A stretch of 64,000 nucleotides of DNA from JBAPRR01 sp049281195. GTDB lineage: Bacteria; Actinomycetota; Acidimicrobiia; Acidimicrobiales; CAVXTF01. The stretch is from the NCBI GenBank assembly GCA_049281195.1, contig JBAPRR010000428.1:22441-86440 (forward strand), written 5' to 3'. Shown piece by piece: positions 52,113-60,625 of this stretch (position 1 is its first letter; every line of letters begins with the position of its first letter). The position numbers were made by a program, and so were the translations under genes. A model generated the notes under the pieces. It was not told the DNA's origin, ran no database searches, and worked only from the letters and a program-made list of their open reading frames with translations.

Positions 52113-53014
52113 ATGTCGAGCATCTTTCCACCGGCTTCACGGATGAGCTCCTGAGCGAGGCGAGTCCCGACTTCAACCGGATTCGTTCCCGACGCTGTGC
52201 GTCTGAGCACGATCCTTCCGTCGTGGCTGGCGATCATCCCTTCGAGAGAGATGACGTTCTTGGTCACCTGTGCAAAGGCCGCGACCGGGACGTTGCAACC
52301 GCCACCGAGCTGAGCGAGAAACGCCCGCTCCGCGTCCACCGCGAGCCTGGCGATGCGGTCCTCTGCCGCGCCGAGCAATTCGCGCACTTCTCCGTCGTCT
52401 GCTCTGCACTCCACCGCGATGGCGCCCTGGGCCACTTGGGGCAGCATGACCGTCGGCTCGAACACGTAGGCGACCCTGTCGGTGATACCGAGACGTACGG
52501 CTGCCGCCATTGCCACCACACCCGCACCGATCTCGACCGATTTGTCGACGCGCGTCGAGATGCTGCCGCGCAGTTCGCGGAACGTCAGATCGGGACGCAG
52601 CCACGCCAGCTGGGCGCGACGTCGCGGTGATCCTGTGGCCACCGTCGCCCCCGGCCTCAGCTCATCGAACGACATTCCTACGAGCGCATCGCGTGGATCG
52701 GCGCGCTCGGGCACGCACGCGATCACGAGACCGTCCGGCGTGAAAGAGGGAAGGTCCTTCGCGGAGTGCACGGCGCAGTCGGCGCGGCCGTCGAGCACCG
52801 CCTGCTGGATCTCTTTGACGAATACGCCCTGCCCGCCGATGGACGACAGCGGCGCCCGGGCGTCGATGTCGCCGCGGGTGCTCATCACCACCAGCTCGAC
52901 TTTCAACGACTGACCGGCACGGCCGGCGCGATCCGACAGGATCGATCCGACCCGTTCGGCCTGCCACAGTGCGAGGGGCGAGCCTCGCGTCGCCAGTCGG
53001 ACGGTAGGCCCCAC
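52109..53014 (-). CDS. hemC: Porphobilinogen deaminase (hydroxymethylbilane synthase)
   Basis: 301 residues. It polymerises four porphobilinogens. It begins VRLATRGSPLALWQAERV, contains the catalytic loop VHSAKDLP and the Arg cluster GSPRRRAQLAWLRPDL, and the dipyrromethane-cofactor Cys is in QLGGGCNVPVAAFA. It starts 18 nt after hemA. Confidence 0.97.
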   Translation of the reverse strand: MGPTVRLATRGSPLALWQAERVGSILSDRAGRAGQSLKVELVVMSTRGDIDARAPLSSIGGQGVFVKEIQQAVLDGRADCAVHSAKDLPSFTPDGLVIACVPERADPRDALVGMSFDELRPGATVATGSPRRRAQLAWLRPDLTFRELRGSISTRVDKSVEIGAGVVAMAAAVRLGITDRVAYVFEPTVMLPQVAQGAIAVECRADDGEVRELLGAAEDRIARLAVDAERAFLAQLGGGCNVPVAAFAQVTKNVISLEGMIASHDGRIVLRRTASGTNPVEVGTRLAQELIREAGGKMLDI

Positions 53015-53032
53015 GGTCAGGCCATCCCGGCT

Positions 53033-54310
53033 CTACAGATCGAAGAGCGCGCGGATGGCCTCGAGAAGCCGCTCGCCACGCGGCGTTCCCGCCGCATCTT
53101 TGAGTGCGACGGTGGGGCGATGAAGGAGTTTCGCTAGAACGGCGCGGGTCGCTTCGTCCACCTTGGACCACTGCTCGTCCGTCATGTCACCCGAACGGCG
53201 CATCAACTTTTCGATCTCGTCGCGGCGCATCTCGTCCAGCGTGTTTCTGAGCATCGCAACCTGTGACGCTGCCCCTCGAGCTCTCGAATCCTCGCGGTAA
53301 CGGTCGAGTTCTTCCCGGACAATTTTCTCGGCAAGCTCGAGCTCCCCGCGCCTTCCGGCGATCGCCCGGTCAGCGAGAGCTCGAAGCGTGACAACGTCCG
53401 CCAGCTCGACACCTCCGAGAGCGGCCACCGACGGGTCCACGTTTCGGGGCACGCTCAGGTCGACGATGACGAGCGGATCGAGCCGACGGCCCACCCGTGC
53501 GGACGTGGCGGAAAGAACACTCTCCCGGTCGACCACGGGCGCAGGCGCAGACGTGGTGACGATCACCGCGTCGGCGTCGGCCATGGCACCTATGAGCGAA
53601 TCGAGACCGAGCCCCAGGCCCCCGACCAGGGATGCCAGTTCGACCGCTCTTTCCGTGGTGCGGTTGACGACACGGACCCGGTCACCGGTGATCCCCTTGG
53701 ACTTGAGGCTGTTGACCACCCCCCGACCCATGGCCCCGGCGCCCACGACGACCACACTGGCCGAGGCGAACCTGCCGGCCAGACGGTCAGACGCAAGATC
53801 CACGGCAAGGTTGGAAAGCGACGTGGTCCCCTGCCCGATCGCGGTCTCCGTCCGGACCCGCCTACCGGCTTTGACCGCTCTTTCGAAAAGACCGGACAGC
53901 ACCGGTCCAGAGGCCCTCTCCTCCTCCGCCTTCCGGCCCGCGGTCCGCACCTGACCGAGCACCTCGTGCTCGCCGGGGACGGCCGATCTGAGCCCGGCGG
54001 CGACCTCGAAAAGATGCAGGGCCACCGCGTCGTCGAAATGGACTGTGAGCTGTTCGGAAAGCTGCTCGACTCTCATCCCCACCGATCCGGCCAGGTGCTC
54101 TTGGAGATCGGCCACGCCTTCGTGAAACCGCTCGACCACCGCATAGAGCTCGGTGCGAAGGCAGGTCGACAGTACGACGACCTCCAGCAGGTTCGAACGG
54201 TCGCTGAGCGAGGCCAGGGTCTTGGGCAGATCCTGGTCAGAGACGGTTGCCCGCTCGAGCACGTCGAGTGGCGTCCTGTGATATTCGAGGCCTACGACAA
54301 CAACGGACAC
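53033..54310 (-). CDS. hemA: Glutamyl-tRNA reductase
   Basis: 425 residues. It reduces Glu-tRNA to glutamate-1-semialdehyde, the committed step of C5-pathway tetrapyrrole synthesis. The catalytic Cys is in VVLSTCLRTELYAV; VPGEHEVLGQVRTA is the family signature, and an NADPH-binding VVVGAGAMGRGVVNSL motif follows. The Leu in STCLRTE replaces the usual Asn. The C-terminal dimerisation helices are present. It lies 114 bp downstream of rex. Confidence 0.97.
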   Translation of the reverse strand: MSVVVVGLEYHRTPLDVLERATVSDQDLPKTLASLSDRSNLLEVVVLSTCLRTELYAVVERFHEGVADLQEHLAGSVGMRVEQLSEQLTVHFDDAVALHLFEVAAGLRSAVPGEHEVLGQVRTAGRKAEEERASGPVLSGLFERAVKAGRRVRTETAIGQGTTSLSNLAVDLASDRLAGRFASASVVVVGAGAMGRGVVNSLKSKGITGDRVRVVNRTTERAVELASLVGGLGLGLDSLIGAMADADAVIVTTSAPAPVVDRESVLSATSARVGRRLDPLVIVDLSVPRNVDPSVAALGGVELADVVTLRALADRAIAGRRGELELAEKIVREELDRYREDSRARGAASQVAMLRNTLDEMRRDEIEKLMRRSGDMTDEQWSKVDEATRAVLAKLLHRPTVALKDAAGTPRGERLLEAIRALFDL

Positions 54311-54424
54311 GGTTCACACCAGGATGCCGGTCCTGGCGGAATTGCGCCAGGCAGGGCCGGATAGGGTACAGACGGCGACGGTACCGGGCCGGGGGCCGGA
54401 GCCTGCTCAGGATCGCCGGCCGGC

Positions 54425-55141
54425 TCAGGCCGGTTGATCGACGCTCGTCACGCCGACCGCCTGCAGCAGTGCGGTGCCCGGCACGGTGCCTGCACCATCG
54501 TTCTCGCGGTGAGACAGGAAGAAGCTCATCACCTGCAGCTCCATTGACAGGTCGACGTATCTGAGCAGGACCGTGGGAGGAACCCGGAGGACCCGCGGGG
54601 CGAAGTTGAGGATGGAACCGGCGCCGGCTTCGACAAGGCGATCGGCAACCTCTTGCGCGACTGAGGCAGGAGCGGTGATCACTCCTATGGCCGGCGGGTC
54701 ACCGGCTGTGGCCTCTTTCAGCTCGGTCACGTGGCGCACAACCACGCCGCGCAGCGTCTGGCCGACCAGCGCAGGGTCGACGTCGAACAGCCCGGCGACC
54801 CTAAAGCCGCGCGAGGTGAAGCCCGGTGAATTCGCAAGCGCTGTGCCCAGATTGCCGAGGCCGATGACGACGACGGGCCAGTCCCCGCCCAGCCCGAGCT
54901 CGCGGTCCATCTGCCCGGCGAGGAACGCGGTGTCGTACCCCGACCCGCGGGTCCCGAACGAACCGAGGAACGAAAGGTCCTTGCGCACCTTGGACGCGTT
55001 TACGTGAGCCAGGTCGGCGAGCTGCTCCGAGGAGACGGTCGTCGTGCCTGCCCGTACGAGCTCATGAAGGATGCGTTGGTACACAGGCAGACGCGTCACC
55101 GTCGCTTCTGGTATCCGGCGATGTGACCCCGGGGGTGCCAT
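54425..55141 (-). CDS. rex: Redox-sensing transcriptional repressor Rex
   Basis: 238 residues. The N-terminal winged helix has TVTRLPVYQRILHELVRAG and VNASKVRKDLSFLGSFGTRGSGYD; the C-terminal Rossmann domain has VVVIGLGNLGTALAN. Rex binds DNA when NAD+ is high and releases when NADH binds, de-repressing respiratory and haem genes. It heads rex-hemA-hemC-cobA/hemD-hemB-hemL, the order known from Streptomyces, where Rex represses its own operon. No clear Rex palindrome was recognised in the short upstream region. Confidence 0.97.
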   Translation of the reverse strand: MAPPGSHRRIPEATVTRLPVYQRILHELVRAGTTTVSSEQLADLAHVNASKVRKDLSFLGSFGTRGSGYDTAFLAGQMDRELGLGGDWPVVVIGLGNLGTALANSPGFTSRGFRVAGLFDVDPALVGQTLRGVVVRHVTELKEATAGDPPAIGVITAPASVAQEVADRLVEAGAGSILNFAPRVLRVPPTVLLRYVDLSMELQVMSFFLSHRENDGAGTVPGTALLQAVGVTSVDQPA

Positions 55142-55219
55142 GGCGCGGATCGTACCGACTTCGTGCCTCCGAGCACCAAAGCGGCACCAATCGGCATTTT
55201 TCCGCTCAGGGCCCCGGGC

Positions 55220-56665
55220 CTAATTTGCCGCTTCGCGTGCCCCCCGCCTGAGGGCCTTACCGGCCAGACCGTGAGGGAGCGAGCCGACGAAGCGAACCGT
55301 CTCGGGGACCTTGTAGTGGGCCAGGTGCGCCCGCGCCGCCTCGATCACGTCTGATTCGGTCAAGTGGGACCCGGGATCGGCCACGACGACCGCTTCGACG
55401 GTTTCACCGGTACGAGGTGCGTCACGGCCGATGACGACGACGTCGTTCACCCCGTCTATCGCCCTCACGACGCGCTCCACCTCTGCGGGGATCACGTTGA
55501 ACCCGGACACGATGATGATGTCCTTCAGCCGGTCCACCACGTGAAGCTCGCCCGCGTCGTCGAGCACCCCCACATCGCCGGTGTGGAGCCATTCGTCAGA
55601 GTCGAGGACCCGAGCCGTCGCCTCCTCATCGCGCCAGTAGCCGCTGAAGACGTTCGGGCCGCGAACCCATATCTCTCCCGGATCGTCGAAGAGGGCGTCC
55701 TCGCCCGACTCGTCCACGAGGCGCATGTCGATCCCGGGAAGCGGCCGTCCGACCGAGCCCGGTGTAGGAAATTCGAGCCCCACCGAGGTCGAGACGACTG
55801 GTGAGGCTTCCGTAAGCCCATAGCCCTCGTGGATCGGCAACCCGAACTTCGCCTTGAAGCGCTCAGCGGTCTCGACACCGAGAGCGGACGCCCCTGAAAC
55901 GAGCAGCCTGACGTTGGCGAAAGCCGTGCCGTCCGAGCTGGTGAGGTCGACCCAGTCGGCGAACATCGGAGGAGCGCCCGCCACGACGGTGACGCCGCTC
56001 GTTTCCACGAAGCCGAGCGCCTCTGCCGGGTCGAAGCGCTCTTCGCACACCAGGCCCGCCCCCGTTGCAAGCGTCAAGCCCAGCACCACGTTGAGACCGA
56101 ACACGTGGAAGAACGGGACCGCGGCGAGGCCCACGTCCTCTGCGGCGAGCAAGGTCCCAGGTACCGCGAGCATCTGGCGGAGGTTGGAAGTCAGATTCCC
56201 GTGCGACAGAACCGCGACGTGAGCAGATGCCGAGGTGCCCGAAGTGAAGAGCATCACCGCGGGATCGTCGTCCGACCTTTCAACGATGGCCAGGCTGTCG
56301 GCTCCCGCGCCGGAGCTGGCTTCTGCACTTGCAGCGGCCACTGCCTCAGCGACGTATCCGGCTGTGATCGTGAGCGACGGTTCGATAAAGGCGGTCTGCG
56401 GCTCTTTCTCAGATGACGGGCTCGACGGGTTGAGCGGCGCCACCACGGCGCCGGCTGCCAGGGCCCCCAGGTAGCCGACCACGAACTCGATCGACGTGGG
56501 CAACGAGAGAGCGACCCGGTCTCCTGGCCCAATGCCCTTTCCAGCGAGTGCGGTGGAAACTGCTTGTGCGCGCCTTCGGACCTCAGACCAGTCGATCCAC
56601 CCAGCGGCGTCAGACAATGCGCGCCGTGATCCCGGATGTGAATTAACGAGGCTCGCAAGATTCAA
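55220..56665 (-). CDS. AMP-dependent acyl-CoA synthetase/ligase, TTG start
   Basis: 481 residues from a TTG at 56665, 7 nt after GGGAG. Adenylation motifs: VMLFTSGTSASAHVAVLSH (A3), EGYGLTEASPV (A5), SGYWRDEEATARVLDSDEWLHTGDVG (A7), RLKDIIIVSGFNVIPAEVERV (A8) and the final Lys segment HGLAGKALRRG. The A3 loop reads SGTSASAHVAV where most members have SGTTGxPKGV, with His at the usual Lys position. It probably activates a fatty or related acid. The leader contains a chain of small overlapping ORFs made from a tandem repeat. Confidence 0.9.
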   Translation of the reverse strand: MNLASLVNSHPGSRRALSDAAGWIDWSEVRRRAQAVSTALAGKGIGPGDRVALSLPTSIEFVVGYLGALAAGAVVAPLNPSSPSSEKEPQTAFIEPSLTITAGYVAEAVAAASAEASSGAGADSLAIVERSDDDPAVMLFTSGTSASAHVAVLSHGNLTSNLRQMLAVPGTLLAAEDVGLAAVPFFHVFGLNVVLGLTLATGAGLVCEERFDPAEALGFVETSGVTVVAGAPPMFADWVDLTSSDGTAFANVRLLVSGASALGVETAERFKAKFGLPIHEGYGLTEASPVVSTSVGLEFPTPGSVGRPLPGIDMRLVDESGEDALFDDPGEIWVRGPNVFSGYWRDEEATARVLDSDEWLHTGDVGVLDDAGELHVVDRLKDIIIVSGFNVIPAEVERVVRAIDGVNDVVVIGRDAPRTGETVEAVVVADPGSHLTESDVIEAARAHLAHYKVPETVRFVGSLPHGLAGKALRRGAREAAN

Positions 56666-56737
56666 GACCTGTCTCCCAGTTTCACGAGTAGCCCAATTTC
56701 ACCAGTGGCCCCAATTTCACCGTTAGCCCAATCTCAC
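56662..56737 (-). repeat. Degenerate 17-18-bp tandem repeat with overlapping mini-ORFs before the ligase
   Basis: Four units of pattern GGTGAAATTGGGCTAC (minus strand) lie between the SAM hydrolase stop and the ligase start. Three short GTG ORFs arise: MRLG (GTG 56737, overlapping the hydrolase stop), MKLGPLVKLGYS (GTG 56720), and MKLGDRS (GTG 56685, overlapping the previous stop); the last stop overlaps the ligase TTG. Confidence 0.85.
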
Positions 56738-57579
56738 CGCTGGCGGAGTGTCACGAGCTGTCCACAAGCGAGTCCGAGGGTAAGTGCCGCCGACACCCTG
56801 TTGCCAGCCAGTGCCAGATGACCGTTGGCGTCGACCAAGATTCCGACCTCTCCGGCTCGCACCTCTTCGAATGCCCGGACCCGCTTGGCGATGAGTCCTT
56901 TGTTGCCGGAGTCAGTTCCGATCTCGACCGCGACTGACTCTCCGAGTCCCGCCGCCGTTGCATCAGCGTCGCGAGCGGAGAACTGCACATTCCCGAACCG
57001 GTCCACCCACTGCACTTCGGTCTCGATGGTGCCGTGAACCACGAACAACGCCGGCCGGGCGATTCGGACCAGGCGGCCAGGTTCGACCGGCGATCCGAGG
57101 TCCGTCATCCCGGTTCCATTCCAAAGCGCCGCGGCTGTAGGCGCGAACAGATCGCGTCCGTCGAAAGTGGACGCCCACGTTTCGGTAACCGTCGCTCCCG
57201 GAACCGCTTCGGGCGACAGGATGACCGCGCTGACTGCTCCTCCGAGCAGATCGGCCGCAAAGAGGAGAAGCCCGTTGTCGGGTCCGACCAGATGGCGCGG
57301 ACCATCGGCTGAGCGCGTTTCTATGGCGAGCGCCCGACGCGCGCCCGCGACACCTGGATCCACGACACCGCAGATGACACCAGGACCGAGATGAGGGGTT
57401 GCTCGTTCCAAGGTCAGCGCTCCTGCGCGCACATCGAACGCAGGTACGTCGTGGGTCAGGTCGACTATCGGTGCGCCGGGTGCCAGCCTCGCCACCACCG
57501 CCCGGAGCACTCCCGCGAATTCGTCGATCTGCCCGTAATCGGTAAGCAGAAAGACGCATCGTGGGGCGCGTTCTGTCAC
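56734..57579 (-). CDS. SAM hydroxide adenosyltransferase (DUF62-type)
   Basis: 281 residues. The family hydrolyses S-adenosylmethionine to adenosine and methionine. It shows VFLLTDYGQIDEFAGVLRAV, ITHD-like DLTHDVPAFDVRAGA, CGVVDPGVAGARRALAI (the triad Asp and Arg, seven residues apart) and LVGPDNGLLL. The segment that usually reads TFHGRD is TFDGRD, so a probable triad His is Asp. The C-terminal beta-barrel domain is present. Activity is therefore uncertain. It lies between a small HTH gene and the ligase. Confidence 0.85.
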   Translation of the reverse strand: MTERAPRCVFLLTDYGQIDEFAGVLRAVVARLAPGAPIVDLTHDVPAFDVRAGALTLERATPHLGPGVICGVVDPGVAGARRALAIETRSADGPRHLVGPDNGLLLFAADLLGGAVSAVILSPEAVPGATVTETWASTFDGRDLFAPTAAALWNGTGMTDLGSPVEPGRLVRIARPALFVVHGTIETEVQWVDRFGNVQFSARDADATAAGLGESVAVEIGTDSGNKGLIAKRVRAFEEVRAGEVGILVDANGHLALAGNRVSAALTLGLACGQLVTLRQR

Positions 57580-57640
57580 GACGGGATCCCCGCCGCTTCC
57601 AGTCGTCTCCCCCCGCGCGGTCTGTTCGGGCGGTTGCTGC

Positions 57641-57847
57641 TCAGACGGCCTGCGTGTACCGCTCCGCCAGGTACCGGTTCAGGTCGTCCTCGAGTACTCG
57701 GAACGACTTCCCGATCCTGACCGCCGGCAAGTTCCCCCCGTTAATGAGCCGGTAAACGGTCATCGTGGAGACGCGTAGATATGTCGCCACCTCGCGTACC
57801 GTCAGGTAACGCGGGCTTGTTTGGTCGTCGCTTGTCAGTTGAATCAC
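57641..57847 (-). CDS. Small excisionase/BldC-like helix-turn-helix protein
   Basis: 68 residues from a GTG preceded by GGAGAGGG. A single MerR-type winged HTH reads YLTVREVATYLRVSTMTVYRLI and a second strand KSFRVLEDDLNRYL. In mycobacteria and relatives a near-identical small HTH sits next to proC; it probably binds DNA as a regulator. Excisionase annotation reflects the fold only, as no integrase is near. Confidence 0.9.
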   Translation of the reverse strand: MIQLTSDDQTSPRYLTVREVATYLRVSTMTVYRLINGGNLPAVRIGKSFRVLEDDLNRYLAERYTQAV

Positions 57848-57922
57848 CCCTCTCCGCCAGTGACGACTGTACGCCAGTGCGGCGCCTGCGGAAAGGGGTA
57901 TTTGTTGTGACTAATGATTTTT

Positions 57923-58762
57923 TTATGCCTGAGGGGGCTCCTGAAGCCTGGCGGTGAGCTCCTGGCCCATCTCGGCGGCCCGATCGGCCGCCGCGGCCAC
58001 CGCTACGCGTAGGGCCTCCTCGAATCCGTGAGCCTCGAGCGCGGCGATCCCGGCTTCAGTAGTTCCGCCAGGAGAGGTCACCTGTGCACGGAGAAATTCG
58101 GGCTCCTGATCGGACTCGGCCAACAGCTTCGCAGCGCCTACGACGGTCTGACGTGCGAGAACGCGGCTCACTTCAGCCGGGAGGCCCGCGGCTACCCCTG
58201 CTTTCACCAGAGCTTCGGTGGCGAGGAAGACATAGGCCGGACCCGAGCCCGACAGGCCGGTGACGGCGTCAAGCAAGCTCTCGTCCACCGCCACAACCTC
58301 GCCGACGGCATTCAGGATTCCGAGACCCCACTCGAGATCCTCTTTCATGGCGGACGATCCACCGGCCAGGGCCGTCACCCCGGCACCGACGAGCGCCGGA
58401 GTGTTGGGCATGGCCCTCAGCACGGCAGGGCCGGCACCGAGCCAGGTCTCGAGGGCCCGGATCGGGACTCCCGCCATGATCGAAAGCACGCGGCAACTCG
58501 TTGCTGCCTTGGCGATGGCGCAGGCCTCCTCGGCTTGAGCCGGCTTGACTGCGAGGATCGCGGCGCGAGCAGACAGGCCTTCTCCGATCGACTCCATCAC
58601 GTATGTGCCGGGGAGCAGATCCACCAGCTCGCTTCTTCGGCTTTCGTCCTTCTCCACAATGGCTATGACGCCGGAAGCCTTTCCTGATCCCAACAGGCCG
58701 CTCACCAAGGCGGCGCCCATGCGTCCACCACCGATGATCAACAGGTCAGTCCGGCTCGGCAC
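57923..58762 (-). CDS. proC: Pyrroline-5-carboxylate reductase
   Basis: 279 residues from the GTG at 58762, chosen because it begins just before the Rossmann motif (LLIIGGGRMGAALVSGLLGSG); the frame is open to an ATG at 58843. It reduces pyrroline-5-carboxylate to proline with NAD(P)H. Family motifs include AVKPAQAEEACA, RAMPNTPALVGAGVTAL and the signature LDAVTGLSGSGPAYVFLATEALVKAGVAAGLP, quoted in pieces. A small HTH gene follows. Confidence 0.95.
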   Translation of the reverse strand: MPSRTDLLIIGGGRMGAALVSGLLGSGKASGVIAIVEKDESRRSELVDLLPGTYVMESIGEGLSARAAILAVKPAQAEEACAIAKAATSCRVLSIMAGVPIRALETWLGAGPAVLRAMPNTPALVGAGVTALAGGSSAMKEDLEWGLGILNAVGEVVAVDESLLDAVTGLSGSGPAYVFLATEALVKAGVAAGLPAEVSRVLARQTVVGAAKLLAESDQEPEFLRAQVTSPGGTTEAGIAALEAHGFEEALRVAVAAAADRAAEMGQELTARLQEPPQA

Positions 58763-58922
58763 GAAGAGCGAGGCTAGTTGGGCTTCGGTTGGGCATCCGT
58801 CGTGGAAATTCCGTGTCGCTGCGTGACAACATGACCACACCATGTAGTGACGCCGCTATGTCGGATTCTCCTTTCGGGAAAAGAGGAATTTCCCTTTTGA
58901 CCCCTGCGACCAGGAGCGTGAC

Positions 58923-60599
58923 TTGACCTCGGAAGTACCCCCAAAAGGCAAAACCACGAAACTCCCTCGACTCTCAGACCGTTGGGCCAAATGCTCAGAA
59001 GGCCGGGACGCAAGCGAATACTCGACCTCTTCAGAGGCCCGATCCCTGGCTTCAGAAGTCGAGACCTCACTCAGCCACGGAAAAGCCACATCCGACCTCA
59101 GTCGGACCGCCAAGACCTGGGGTAGAACCCTCCCCAGCCCGACGGCGGTGGTATCCGCGGTGGCCGCTCTTCGCGAAGCAGTTTCGAGACGTTCAGAAGG
59201 TGACCAGGCGATCCGCCCCGGGGTTCTGCGCATCCTCGACGACGTGCTCGCAGGAGCGATCGACGGTGTGTCCGCCGGTCTGCGCGAGGCGGCACTGGTG
59301 GACCCGCTCACCGGCTGCTCCAATCGCCGTGCGCTCAAGGAGGACCTCGAGCGTGCCGCAGCCGGTAGCAGGCGAACCGGACTCGACGTGGCTGTCGCCG
59401 TTGTCGACCTCGACGGCCTGAAGCAGATCAACGACACCTACGGGCACGCCGCGGGCGATGCGACGCTCAAGCACGTAGCGGAGTCTCTGCGCTCTGTGAT
59501 CAGGGACACCGATGTCGTTTACCGCGTGGGCGGAGACGAGTTTGTGGTGGTGATCCCTTACAGCAGCGCGACCGGCGCGGCCGCGGCGATGAGGCGCGCT
59601 CTGGCCGAAGGGGCGCCGATGTTCAGCTGGGGAGTCGCAAGCCTCGGCATGCTGGAACCGGGGACCGACATCGAGAAATTGATCGAGCTCGCCGACGCCT
59701 CGCTCTACGCGAACCGAAGAAACGTGAGGCCGATCGCCCACTCTCCTCACCGCCGTCGCCGAAAGGCTCTCGTGGTCGGAGCAGCCGCAGCAACCCTCGG
59801 TATCGGCTTGTCCGCTTACGCGCTCGAGGTTCCGACGGAACACGGAGCCGTCGGTGCCCCTTCAACCAACGGATCGGTGACTGGGCCCACGACAACAAGC
59901 GGCACCGGCTCCGGCGCAGAGTCTCGCCATCAACCCCGATCGCATACCCCCGCGCACGCGACCTCGGTCCCACCGCCTGTTTCCGGTAGCCCCCCCGCGC
60001 CGGGAAAGGCGGTTGGGACCGGGGGCTCTCAGACGGGAGCGCAGACCGGGTCGCAAGTGACCGGATCCGGGGCCGGCACCGTCTCGGCCACCACCCCACC
60101 CAGTGGGACGACGACTTCCGCATCGATACCCATCGTGTTGACCGCGGTGGCGTTGCCGACGACGGCGTCGCCGAAGAAGAAACCGAAAACCGTGTCCGTG
60201 TCCGCGCCAGTGTCTGCGACCACTACGCCGACGAGCACCACAACCACGACGACAGGCCCGCCGCCCACCACAACGACGACGGCTCCACCGCCTGTGGTCT
60301 GGCCTCCCGCTACGTCGGTAGTCAAACCCGGTTCAAGCCGACCACCCTGGAACGGAGGTGGTCACCACGGAGGTGGTCACCACGGAGGTGGTCATCAAGC
60401 GAGTGGCCATGGCAGTCCGCCTTCATGGGGGTGGCACGGCCATCCAGAAACCGGATCAGCCGGGAATCCTTCTCCGGGTGGGCCTTGTGGCAACAGCTCT
60501 GGGGCCGGCAACAGTTACGGGGCTGGCAACGGTTACGGGACCAGCAGTTGGGTAGCCAACGATTGGCACAGCGAGGGCTTCGGTACGCAACGGCCGTAA
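58923..60599 (+). CDS. GGDEF diguanylate cyclase with a long extracytoplasmic low-complexity tail
   Basis: 558 residues from a TTG with AGGAG 6-7 nt upstream. The cytoplasmic part (about 1-270) ends in a GGDEF domain: DPLTGCSNRRAL, FVVVIPY, and the active site GGDEF (203-207). An inhibitory I-site RxxD (R194-D197) lies exactly five residues before it, so product inhibition is likely. It makes cyclic-di-GMP. One membrane helix (about 279-300) then leads to about 250 residues of Pro/Thr/Ser and a Gly-His-rich GGHHGGGHHGGGH stretch with no recognised domain. The residues before GGDEF hold no known sensor domain. The inside-GGDEF, outside-tail layout is unusual. Confidence 0.9.
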   Translation: MTSEVPPKGKTTKLPRLSDRWAKCSEGRDASEYSTSSEARSLASEVETSLSHGKATSDLSRTAKTWGRTLPSPTAVVSAVAALREAVSRRSEGDQAIRPGVLRILDDVLAGAIDGVSAGLREAALVDPLTGCSNRRALKEDLERAAAGSRRTGLDVAVAVVDLDGLKQINDTYGHAAGDATLKHVAESLRSVIRDTDVVYRVGGDEFVVVIPYSSATGAAAAMRRALAEGAPMFSWGVASLGMLEPGTDIEKLIELADASLYANRRNVRPIAHSPHRRRRKALVVGAAAATLGIGLSAYALEVPTEHGAVGAPSTNGSVTGPTTTSGTGSGAESRHQPRSHTPAHATSVPPPVSGSPPAPGKAVGTGGSQTGAQTGSQVTGSGAGTVSATTPPSGTTTSASIPIVLTAVALPTTASPKKKPKTVSVSAPVSATTTPTSTTTTTTGPPPTTTTTAPPPVVWPPATSVVKPGSSRPPWNGGGHHGGGHHGGGHQASGHGSPPSWGWHGHPETGSAGNPSPGGPCGNSSGAGNSYGAGNGYGTSSWVANDWHSEGFGTQRP

Positions 60600-60625
60600 G
60601 GCTGGGTTGAGATTCTGCAGATACC

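Noticed and set aside
50838..52154. Long plus-strand open frame (about 438 codons) opposite the cobA/hemD gene
   Set aside because: Arg/His-rich translation without domains, fully antisense to a recognised enzyme fusion.
57641..57847. Considered as an excisionase marking a mobile element
   Set aside because: No integrase, att repeat or compositional break nearby; the small HTH beside proC is a conserved chromosomal arrangement.
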